Both the position numbers and the translations under genes were made by a program. DNA of 5,506 nt from Candidatus Sulfotelmatobacter sp. Lineage in GTDB: Bacteria; Acidobacteriota; Terriglobia; Terriglobales; Acidobacteriaceae. A model generated the notes under the pieces. The model had not been told where the DNA came from, did not search any database, and saw only the letters and a program-made list of their open reading frames with translations. Positions 1 to 5,369 of the stretch are shown piece by piece; position 1 is the stretch's first letter; every line of letters begins with the position of its first letter. The stretch spans positions 1-5,506 of the forward strand of contig JASIEN010000163.1 of assembly GCA_030045935.1 (NCBI GenBank), in the 5' to 3' direction.

Positions 1-915
1 CTCCCCGAGGTCGAAACAATCGTTCGCGGCCTAGCTGCGCGCGTCACGGGGGACGTGATCGAATCTGTCTGGCTGGGAAAGAAGCCAGAGCCGCTGAAGT
101 CCCCCGCGCAAGAAATCGCCGCCGCCCTTGAGCACAGCCGCATCGCGGCCGTGCACCGCGCGGGCAAACATATCCTCTTCGACCTTGAAGATAATCAGCG
201 GCGAAGCGGCAAAAGCATGCAGCCCGCGGCGCAAGCCGTGGGTAATAAGCCAAAACCGAACCAGCACCAAAGGCGCGAAAGAAACGACGCTTCGACATCA
301 AAAACGCAACCCCAGGAAAATACTTCGCACTTCATCGTCCACCTCGGCATGACCGGCAGTTTGCAAGTTTGTGATCCCGACTCAGAAATTGCTAAACATA
401 CCCACGCGATCTTCAAGCTGGCCTCAGGCAGGGAGCTGCGTTTTGTAGATCCCCGCCGCTTCGGTCGCTTGAGCGTGGTACAGAACTTCGATGCCGGAGG
501 AATCGAGCCACTAGAGATCGATTTGGAAGCTTTTATTGCGCTTTTTCGCGGGCGCAAGACCGCAATTAAAAGTGCGCTGTTGAATCAGAAACTTCTGCGA
601 GGAGTCGGGAATATTTATGCCGACGAAGCGCTGTTCCGCGCGGGAATTCGTCCCCGGCGCCGTGCATCAACGATCACGCGCGACCAGTATGTCAGACTCT
701 TAACCGCCCTCAAGGAAGTTCTGAACGAGGCGATTGCTGCCGGCGGCTCGTCCATCTCCGATTATGTCGACTCCACTGGAGAAGCTGGTTTGTTCCAACT
801 CGAGCACCGCGTCTACGGCCGCGAAGGCGAACCCTGCCTGGTGTGCAAAACGCCGATCAAACGCATCGTGATCGCCGGCCGCAGCAGCCACTTTTGTCCC
901 AAATGCCAGAAGTAG
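1..915 (+). CDS. mutM: Formamidopyrimidine-DNA glycosylase (Fpg/MutM), 5' end cut by window edge
   Basis: Bifunctional DNA glycosylase/AP lyase of base-excision repair that removes 8-oxoguanine and FaPy lesions. The frame is open from base 1 and starts LPEVET, the family N-terminus MPELPEVET without its first three residues, so the start codon and the catalytic Pro2 and Glu3 lie just outside the window. Visible: the conserved Lys of the HRAGKH segment (codon at 166), HLGMTGSL (about 340-363), the helix-two-turn-helix region LLRGVGNIYADEALF (about 592-636), and the C-terminal zinc finger with Cys codons at 835, 844, 895 and 904 around the family's DNA-contacting Arg (880). About 304 residues are visible, against roughly 270 for the family. 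The excess is an extra stretch of about 45 residues, rich in Lys, Arg, Gln and Asn (about 190-325), between two N-domain strands, partly made of a repeat (see 197-281). All visible functional motifs are intact, so I expect an active enzyme. The next gene starts 102 bases downstream. Confidence 0.95.
   Translation, partial: LPEVETIVRGLAARVTGDVIESVWLGKKPEPLKSPAQEIAAALEHSRIAAVHRAGKHILFDLEDNQRRSGKSMQPAAQAVGNKPKPNQHQRRERNDASTSKTQPQENTSHFIVHLGMTGSLQVCDPDSEIAKHTHAIFKLASGRELRFVDPRRFGRLSVVQNFDAGGIEPLEIDLEAFIALFRGRKTAIKSALLNQKLLRGVGNIYADEALFRAGIRPRRRASTITRDQYVRLLTALKEVLNEAIAAGGSSISDYVDSTGEAGLFQLEHRVYGREGEPCLVCKTPIKRIVIAGRSSHFCPKCQK
197..281 (+). repeat. Copy 1 of an ~85-base palindromic repeat, in frame inside mutM
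   Basis: This segment matches 2044-2127 in the same orientation. Shared blocks, in order: a 14-base block (197-210 versus 2044-2057, 12 of 14 identical), a hairpin, and the identical 13-mer AAAGGCGCGAAAG (269-281 versus 2115-2127). The hairpin here has left arm CCCGCGGC (223-230), loop GCAA (231-234) and right arm GCCGTGGG (235-242): eight pairs including one G-U. The distance from hairpin to 13-mer is 26 bases here and 29 in the other copy. The segment keeps the mutM frame open and encodes the Arg/Lys/Gln-rich extra residues. That it is a mobile or dispersed element is inferred from the two copies. Confidence 0.65.
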
Positions 916-971
916 GAGTGATCCTGAACGGAAAGCAACGGGGCACGAGCGATGAGCAGCCTCAGAGCAAG

Positions 972-993
972 TTGCTCATTGCTCATTGATCAT
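972..993 (+). repeat. Tandem heptad repeats upstream of glucokinase
   Basis: Three head-to-tail units of seven bases are visible: TTGCTCA (972-978), TTGCTCA (979-985) and TTGATCA (986-992), then a degenerate TTGCCTT running into the TATAAT box. An inverted match, ATGAGCA at 952-958, can pair with TGCTCAT at 973-979 across a 14-base loop. GAGCAA and TTGCTC also flank a central G at 966-978. The array ends immediately upstream of the -10 box, so it could act as an operator, or simply be a slippage-prone microsatellite. No T-run follows, so I do not call it a terminator. Confidence 0.6.
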
Positions 994-998
994 TGCCT

Positions 999-1004
999 TA
1001 TAAT
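999..1004 (+). promoter_or_regulatory. Putative -10 box (TATAAT) of the glucokinase gene
   Basis: A perfect TATAAT lies 13 bases before the ATG at 1018. No good -35 hexamer sits at 17 bases (TCATTG at 976-981). The two TTGCTC copies are at 21 bases (972-977) and 14 bases (979-984), neither an ideal spacing. A transcript starting 6-8 bases after this box would have a leader of only about 5-8 bases, which fits the lack of a Shine-Dalgarno before the start codon. Confidence 0.45.
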
Positions 1005-1017
1005 CCACTGAACGTTC

Positions 1018-2043
1018 ATGCCTGCGTTTTCCATCGGCGTCGACCTCGGTGGCACCAATCTGCGCATTGCCGCTGTCAGCAGCGAAGGCAAGCTTCTGGA
1101 AAAAATCACTCTTGGCGTCAAAGTCATTCAAGGACGCGATCAGGTCGTCAACGAAATGTGTGCAGCGATCAAGAGCCTGTCAGCAAAATACAAAAGCGAA
1201 GGAGAATTCCTGGGCGCGGGCATCGGGATTCCTGGCATCATCGATATGGCGAGCGGTATGTTGCGCAAGTCGGCCAACCTTCCGGGATGGGAAGACTATC
1301 CTGTGCGCAATGAAATCGAGCACCGCCTCGAAGCGCCGGTTGTCCTGGAAAATGACGCTAACGCGGCCGCACTTGGCGAGCAGTGGCTCGGCGCCGCGCG
1401 TGGCATCGCCAACGCCGCTACGGTCACGCTGGGCACGGGCATCGGCGGTGGTATCGTTTTGAGTGGCAAAATCTGGCATGGGATGAACGGCATGGCCGGC
1501 GAGTTCGGCCACGTCACGGTCGAACCGGAAGGCCATCCCTGCGGTTGCGGCGGCCGAGGATGCGCCGAGCAATACGCTTCCGCCAGTGCAGTCATGCGCA
1601 TGGCGCGCGAGGCGATCGCCAACGGGGAAGCACCCGAACTCGCCAAGGCTTCATCGTCCGATCCGGAATTCGGTGCGAAGTCGATCTACAATCTCGCCCT
1701 CCAGGGAGACGAGCCTGCGCGCCGCCTATTTCACACCTTCGGGCACTATCTCGGCATCCTGCTGTCGGACCTGATCAACGTTCTGAATCTCGACATGTAT
1801 GTGATCGGCGGCGGAGTCTCCAGCGCGTGGGACGCGTTTGCCCCGAAGATGTTCGCAGAGCTGCGCGAGCGTTCGCTGGTGTATGCGGCCACGGCGCCGG
1901 GGGATTCGTTGGTGGGACGGACGCCGTCGGCCGCCATGGGCGGCAATTCGGCTGTCGCCGGCAAAACGATCATTACGCCCGCACTACTCGGCAGTGATGC
2001 GGGGTTGTATGGGGCGGCAAAGGTGGCAGAGTCCCCTGCCTGA
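1018..2043 (+). CDS. glk: ROK-family glucokinase
   Basis: Cytoplasmic sugar kinase of the ROK family, most likely converting glucose and ATP to glucose 6-phosphate at the entry to glycolysis. The 341-residue protein has the usual parts in order: phosphate-binding DLGGTN (residues 9-14), ENDANAA (111-117) with the catalytic Asp113, GTGIGGG (139-145), the ROK signature with EFGH (162-165) followed by zinc ligands Cys175, Cys177 and Cys182 in the HPCGCGGRGC segment, then VIGGG (262-266) and the C-terminal GLYGAA (329-334). Length is slightly above the typical 300-330. The ATG at 1018 is chosen because the family N-terminus begins a few residues before DLGGTN. There is no Shine-Dalgarno, and a TATAAT lies 13 bases upstream. 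The stop codon directly abuts a palindromic repeat (2044 onward). Other ROK substrates (fructose, N-acetylmannosamine, allose) cannot be excluded from sequence, although the EGHPCGCGG-type signature is common in glucokinases. Confidence 0.9.
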   Translation: MPAFSIGVDLGGTNLRIAAVSSEGKLLEKITLGVKVIQGRDQVVNEMCAAIKSLSAKYKSEGEFLGAGIGIPGIIDMASGMLRKSANLPGWEDYPVRNEIEHRLEAPVVLENDANAAALGEQWLGAARGIANAATVTLGTGIGGGIVLSGKIWHGMNGMAGEFGHVTVEPEGHPCGCGGRGCAEQYASASAVMRMAREAIANGEAPELAKASSSDPEFGAKSIYNLALQGDEPARRLFHTFGHYLGILLSDLINVLNLDMYVIGGGVSSAWDAFAPKMFAELRERSLVYAATAPGDSLVGRTPSAAMGGNSAVAGKTIITPALLGSDAGLYGAAKVAESPA

Positions 2044-2127
2044 AGCCGCGAAGCAGCGTGAGAACTCCACAGCGTAAGCTGTGGGAGCACACAGAATCCC
2101 AGGGCCATGCCCCGAAAGGCGCGAAAG
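2044..2127 (+). repeat. Copy 2 of the ~85-base palindromic repeat, intergenic
   Basis: This copy starts at the base after the glucokinase stop and fills most of the 112-base gap before the next gene. Its hairpin has left arm TCCACAGC (2066-2073), loop GTAA (2074-2077) and right arm GCTGTGGG (2078-2085). Downstream, ATCCC (2096-2100) can pair with GGGAT (2127-2131), enclosing GGGC (2102-2105) and GCCC (2109-2112), so the whole segment can fold. It shares its 14-base start and the 13-mer AAAGGCGCGAAAG with the mutM copy. Lacking a T-run, it is not a classical intrinsic terminator, though a transcript crossing it would be structured. Confidence 0.65.
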
Positions 2128-2144
2128 GGATCACCATCCACCCC

Positions 2145-2148
2145 AGGA
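2145..2148 (+). promoter_or_regulatory. Shine-Dalgarno AGGA that fixes the start of the YdeI-like gene
   Basis: AGGA lies seven bases before the ATG at 2156. The frame is open further upstream to another ATG at 2081, but that extension would translate repeat sequence (2081-2131) and its residues resemble no family N-terminus. The motif therefore decides the start. ACCCCAGGAA around it (2140-2149) also occurs at 309-318 in the mutM extra stretch. Confidence 0.7.
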
Positions 2149-2155
2149 ACAAATC

Positions 2156-2620
2156 ATGCCCCAACACAAATTCACCACCAAGGTCATCGGCCACGAAAGT
2201 ATCGACGCCGCCGGGATTAAGCCGCCGTTCGATGTTGTTGAAGTCTTTCAGCGCAGAGGCCGCGTGCCAGTGAAGGGCACGATCAACGGCTTCCCTTTCC
2301 GCAGTTCACTGATGAACATGGGCGGCGGCCACATGATGGCAGTTAACGCGCAAATGCGCGCCGGTGCGAAGTGCAAAGCCGGCGATACGGTCAGCGTTGT
2401 CCTGGAACTCGACGAAGAAAAGCGCACGGTCGAGGTCCCCACTTACCTGAAAAAAATCATCAACAGCGATCCCAAAGCCAAAGAGTTCTGGGGCAAACTC
2501 TCATTCACTCACCAGAAAGAGTATGTGCGGGAAATCGATGGCGCGAAACGGCCGGAAACCCGCGAGAAGCGCATAGCCGCAATGATGGACGCGCTGCGTA
2601 ACAACCGGCGCAAGAAATAA
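2156..2620 (+). CDS. DUF1905 / YdeI-OmdA family protein
   Basis: A 154-residue protein with no signal peptide or membrane segment. The N-terminal part (about residues 5-95), with VVEVFQRRGRVPVKGTING and later KAGDTVSVVLELDEEKRTVEVP, matches the small beta-rich DUF1905 domain. The C-terminal part (about 98-154), with LKKIINSDPKAKEFWGKLSFTHQKEYV and the basic helix RPETREKRIAAMMDAL, matches the OmdA domain (bacteriocin-protection, YdeI or OmpD-associated). The family name comes from enterobacterial observations and the biochemical role is not settled, so I give no function beyond the family. Length and the order of the two domains are normal for the fused form. A clear ribosome binding site precedes the start. 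It follows glucokinase by 112 bases on the same strand, but the structured repeat in that gap makes tight coupling unlikely. It converges with the minus-strand genes. Confidence 0.85.
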   Translation: MPQHKFTTKVIGHESIDAAGIKPPFDVVEVFQRRGRVPVKGTINGFPFRSSLMNMGGGHMMAVNAQMRAGAKCKAGDTVSVVLELDEEKRTVEVPTYLKKIINSDPKAKEFWGKLSFTHQKEYVREIDGAKRPETREKRIAAMMDALRNNRRKK

Positions 2621-2628
2621 GGCCTGGC

Positions 2629-2646
2629 GGACGAAGGCGTGCGTCC
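2629..2646. repeat. Short inverted repeat between convergent genes
   Basis: GGACG (2629-2633) and CGTCC (2642-2646) can pair around an eight-base loop, just after the YdeI-like stop and before the end of the convergent minus-strand frame. It could be a worn REP-like palindrome or a weak bidirectional terminator. The stem is only five pairs and there is no T-run on either side, so the role is uncertain. Confidence 0.35.
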
Positions 2647-2654
2647 TACATGGC

Positions 2655-2864
2655 TTATGCGGTCAACTGCCTGAGAATCTCCTTGCCGAGCTTTTGTGCT
2701 TCACCGAAAAACTTCTAATATTCGAGAAACAGCCGATTCAGCTCGAGCGATTTATCAGCCGTCAGATGCTTGCGCAGCATCATGTCGCGCACGTGAACAG
2801 GATTGGGCAGCGTTGCATCTTCCGTCAGTTCTTCTAATGCCGTGCTGGGATCGTAATGGTACAT
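2655..2864 (-). pseudogene. Small unidentified frame interrupted by an amber codon
   Basis: Read on the minus strand from the ATG at 2864, the frame gives 49 residues beginning MYHYDPSTALEELTED and ending LNRLFLEY. A TAG follows (2717-2715, codon 50), then 19 more in-frame residues, KFFGEAQKLGKEILRQLTA, to a TAA at 2657-2655. The part after the TAG looks like the continuation of an amphipathic, charged helix, so I infer an ancestral 69-residue protein broken by one substitution (CAG to TAG is the simplest route; AAG, GAG or TGG are possible). It lies 30 bases downstream of the kdsD stop on the same strand. It has no Shine-Dalgarno. TACAAT (2877-2872) lies seven bases before the ATG. I do not recognise the family. 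Alternatives are a real 49-residue protein, amber readthrough, or an assembly error. Confidence 0.5.
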
Positions 2865-2894
2865 ACAACTGATTGTAGCGCGGTTACGGTAACT

Positions 2895-3929
2895 CTATAT
2901 CAGTCCTGTGCTCCACAAATCGTGCAGGTGAACGATGCCCTCCAGCCTGCCCTTTGCATCCACGACCATCAGGGAGGTGATTTTTTTCTCTTCCATCAGC
3001 GCCAGGGCGCTGGCCGCAAATTCATCGGCCGCAATTGTCTTCGGGTTGCGAGTCATAGCTTCGCCTGCGGTCAAATCCATGGCGTCCTTGCCGCGCCCCT
3101 CCAATAGCCGGCGGAGATCGCCATCGCTGATCACCCCAACCAATTTCCTGCCTTCAATCACGGCGGCCACTCCCAGTTTCTTGCGCGACATTTCGTAAAT
3201 CACGTCCGGCATCTTTGTGCCCGGAGGAACACAAGGAAGCGCGTCGCCCGTGTGCATGAGGGATTCCACCCGCGCAAGCCTTTTGCCGAGTTTTCCCCCA
3301 GGATGCAGGTTGGCGAAATCTTCTTCCTTAAAGCCGCGCTTGTGGCTCAAGGTAACAGCGAGGGCGTCGCCGAGCGCCAGCATCGTCGTGGTAGATGCGG
3401 TTGGCGCCAGTCCCAGCGAGCACGCCTCTTGAGTGATGGAACAATCCAGCGCTACATCGGCCGCAGCCGCCAGAGTAGAGATTACGCGTGTGGGGCGGGC
3501 ACCCCTGCCTGCCTGCCGACGTCTGCTCCTCGGATCTTCAGACGAACCTGTCTCATCTCCCGTCATCGCAATCAGCGGCACCTGCAAGCGCTTTATCGTG
3601 GCCAGCAGCGCGAGAATTTCCTCGGATTCTCCAGAGGCCGAGAGCGCCAAAACGACATCGCCTCTGACGATCATTCCCAGATCACCATGCAGTGCCTCTA
3701 CAGGGTGCAAATACAATGCCGGCGTTCCTGTCGAACTCAATGTGGCAGCGATTTTGCGCGCGATCAGGCCACTCTTGCCCATTCCTGTGACCACTACTCT
3801 TCCCAAACACGAAAACAGCAGATCGATTGCCCGTTGAAAAACTGCGGCCATGGGGCCGGCGAGACGATCGGCCAGAGCCCGCAGCGCATCCGCCTCGATG
3901 CGGACTACGTTTTCACCGATGTTCTTCAT
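2895..3929 (-). CDS. kdsD: D-arabinose-5-phosphate isomerase (KpsF/GutQ/KdsD family)
   Basis: Cytoplasmic aldose-ketose isomerase converting D-ribulose 5-phosphate to D-arabinose 5-phosphate, the first step toward Kdo, the inner-core sugar of lipopolysaccharide. The 344-residue protein has an N-terminal SIS domain (about 40-215) with TGMGKSGLIARKIAATLSS (48-66), HPVEALHGD (75-83), SASGESEEI (97-105), EACSLGLAPTASTT (168-181) and the conserved His in LHPGG (208-212). Two CBS domains follow (about 222-280 and 290-342). All key motifs are present. It is slightly longer than the usual 320-330 because of an extra Arg/Gly-rich stretch at about residues 125-150, between MTG and the STLAAAADV segment (see 3480-3557). 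The ATG at 3929 gives a normal N-terminus. There is no clear Shine-Dalgarno, and TAACAT lies 19 bases before the ATG. The gap to the upstream channel gene is 98 bases. A GutQ-like paralogue with the same activity is the main alternative; no capsule or LPS genes are adjacent. Confidence 0.93.
   Translation of the reverse strand: MKNIGENVVRIEADALRALADRLAGPMAAVFQRAIDLLFSCLGRVVVTGMGKSGLIARKIAATLSSTGTPALYLHPVEALHGDLGMIVRGDVVLALSASGESEEILALLATIKRLQVPLIAMTGDETGSSEDPRSRRRQAGRGARPTRVISTLAAAADVALDCSITQEACSLGLAPTASTTTMLALGDALAVTLSHKRGFKEEDFANLHPGGKLGKRLARVESLMHTGDALPCVPPGTKMPDVIYEMSRKKLGVAAVIEGRKLVGVISDGDLRRLLEGRGKDAMDLTAGEAMTRNPKTIAADEFAASALALMEEKKITSLMVVDAKGRLEGIVHLHDLWSTGLI
3480..3557 (-). repeat. 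In-frame extra segment in kdsD containing a palindrome
   Basis: These 78 bases encode about 26 residues (125-150) that have no counterpart in KdsD proteins as I know them, where the residues after the TG turn run almost directly into the AADV strand. On the plus strand, GGGCGGGCA (3493-3501) can pair with TGCCTGCCT (3506-3514) around a CCCC loop: nine pairs, two of them G-U wobbles. The composition, with runs of G and C, differs from the flanking gene. It does not match the mutM/glk repeat. That it is an inserted repeat is inferred from its position, palindrome and composition, as there is only one copy here. Confidence 0.45.
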
Positions 3930-4027
3930 GTGTGGGCGAGAACACAGGATGTTAGCACGCTCTCACGGTCTGCTCTCGGACTGGAAGAAGAAACTGAAAT
4001 GGCCGGAAATGTTTTCATCAGCGCTGC

Positions 4028-5215
4028 TCAGAAATGATCATCAATTGCCCGCGGCCAGACAGGCTTTTGGCCGAGAATCGCAAGTCCCTTGGCTTGGATC
4101 AGCCGGTCCCACGGGCCGGCTTGCCAGTCATCGTGAGCTTTTGTCGCATTTTGCCAGGGCGGCAGATCGATCAGCAGATGACCTGCCATCGCGCTCACGT
4201 AGGGTTCGTACATCGAGCGCAGTCTGGTGAGTTTCTGCCGGGACTCCTCGGTGTTGCGCAGTTTCAATCCCGCCGTGGCCAGCGTCTCGAGCATAGTCTG
4301 GAAGTCGGCGTCGGAAAGGCGCTCAGGCGCGTTTGGATCATAACGGGCGTTGACCACCTGCGCCAGGTCGACAGCGGCGTGGCGCGCCATGGCAAAGGTA
4401 AGCTTCGCCTGGCCCGGTTGAATTCCTTCGATTCCGGTAAGAAGCAACGATGTAACGTCGAGCATGGTCTGGAGCGCAGCCAGCCACGACTGGTTGTTGT
4501 GCTGTGAGCGAAAGAAGCTGAGAACAGGATAGGAAATGTGGCTTTCGAGCAGTTCGGTAGACCAGCGCTCCCAATCGCGTAAAATTTGATCGAGAACCAG
4601 CTGATTAACACCGGGCTCGTCCGATTTTCCTGTCAGCCTCACCAGCAGTTCGACAGCGGTCGGCGGCGACCCGGCGCGGGCGTCGAGCATGGAAATCTGA
4701 ATTTCCCGGCGTGAGAACGAGTCGTACACAACCGGCAAATATCCGATCACGACGCCAAGAAAGGCGAAGCCCATGCCCGCTTCCAGCACCGAAAGCACGC
4801 GTGCTCCCGCGGAAGTTGGCACGATGTCTCCATAACCCAGCGTGAAGAAGGTTTCACCGCTGTGATAGAGAAGCCGTCCGAAGGTGATCGGCTCGTTGCT
4901 CAGTTGCTCGTGGCCGCCGATCCCGTATTGCAGAAGAGCGAAGCCGAGAATCAGATTGAAGGCCCAGAAAGCCAGCAGTAGAAAAACCGACAGAGGCCCG
5001 AAGTAACCCAGGAAGCTTTGCCGGCGCGAGGGAGTTTGTATGTTGCTGGCAATTTTTCTCCAGGGAATCCACGTACGCCGGTAAAACCAGGCCGTCAATT
5101 TGAAGTGCCGGGTTACGCGCCGGGGCAGCACGACGGTTTCGAAGGCATCCAGCAACACGACCCAGATGATGATGACTCCGAAAATAATGGCGGGAATGTG
5201 GACGTGAGACGGCAT
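4028..5215 (-). CDS. Potassium channel family protein with long cytoplasmic C-terminal region
   Basis: A 395-residue inner-membrane protein. Hydrophobic segments: TM1 at about 7-27, TM2 at about 70-97, a pore loop at about 112-133 and TM3 at about 138-165. The pore carries TLGYGD (125-130), a variant of the K+ selectivity filter TVGYGD, so it most likely passes K+ as a tetramer of the ion-channel-2 type. The loop between TM1 and TM2 (31-66) is strongly basic, which places it in the cytoplasm. Residues 170-395 form a soluble, mostly helical region with Trp-rich patches (214-218, 244, 354-370). It has no Rossmann GxGxxG motif, so it is not an RCK/KTN nucleotide-binding domain, and I do not recognise it. 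The ATG at 5215 sits directly before TM1, and no strong Shine-Dalgarno is seen. kdsD starts 98 bases downstream on the same strand; that gap shows nothing clear beyond an 8-base palindrome at 4019-4026. Regulation and gating ligand are unknown. Confidence 0.85.
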   Translation of the reverse strand: MPSHVHIPAIIFGVIIIWVVLLDAFETVVLPRRVTRHFKLTAWFYRRTWIPWRKIASNIQTPSRRQSFLGYFGPLSVFLLLAFWAFNLILGFALLQYGIGGHEQLSNEPITFGRLLYHSGETFFTLGYGDIVPTSAGARVLSVLEAGMGFAFLGVVIGYLPVVYDSFSRREIQISMLDARAGSPPTAVELLVRLTGKSDEPGVNQLVLDQILRDWERWSTELLESHISYPVLSFFRSQHNNQSWLAALQTMLDVTSLLLTGIEGIQPGQAKLTFAMARHAAVDLAQVVNARYDPNAPERLSDADFQTMLETLATAGLKLRNTEESRQKLTRLRSMYEPYVSAMAGHLLIDLPPWQNATKAHDDWQAGPWDRLIQAKGLAILGQKPVWPRAIDDHF

Positions 5216-5257
5216 GCCAAGCTCAGTGGATGCGAAAGGAAGAGTAACAGATTCGGC

Positions 5258-5283
5258 CTACAGGCTTCAGCTACCGGCTTGAG
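5258..5283. repeat. Tandem 13-base imperfect repeat in the gap before the channel gene
   Basis: CTACAGGCTTCAG (5258-5270) is followed directly by CTACCGGCTTGAG (5271-5283), 11 of 13 bases identical. It lies in the 154-base gap (5216-5369) between the right-edge gene and the channel gene, about 43 bases before the channel ATG. I see no convincing promoter or terminator in the rest of that gap. The repeat could be a regulator site or a simple duplication. Confidence 0.45.
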
Positions 5284-5369
5284 CGAAAAGCGTGGATAAT
5301 CAAGGGACAAACAGCTGGCCTTCTTGCGTCAGTTGGCTGGAGTCCGACAGCGTAGAACCGAAGCTTGTA

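Noticed and set aside
55..57. GTG at 55 as the mutM start
   Set aside because: The frame is open to base 1 and the preceding codons encode LPEVETIVRGL, the conserved MutM N-terminus, so the true start lies upstream of the window.
1383..1997. 204-codon plus-strand frame inside glucokinase
   Set aside because: Out of frame with a clear ROK kinase. The translation is dominated by Arg, Gly and His, typical of a shifted frame.
2066..2085. Hairpin after glucokinase as an intrinsic terminator
   Set aside because: The stem is good, but the following bases (GAGCACACAG) contain no T-run. The same hairpin occurs inside mutM, where termination would be harmful.
2081..2155. Upstream ATG extending the YdeI-like protein by 25 residues
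   Set aside because: The extension translates the palindromic repeat and has no family resemblance. The ATG at 2156 has AGGA seven bases upstream and gives a normal N-terminus.
4019..4026. Palindrome CAGCGCTG as a terminator for the channel gene
   Set aside because: Only eight bases, self-complementary without a loop, and no T-run follows on the minus strand.
3252..4037. 261-codon plus-strand open frame opposite kdsD
   Set aside because: It is antisense to a well-supported KdsD with all family motifs. Its translation is Arg/Gln/Ser-rich and resembles no protein, as expected of an antisense shadow in GC-rich DNA.
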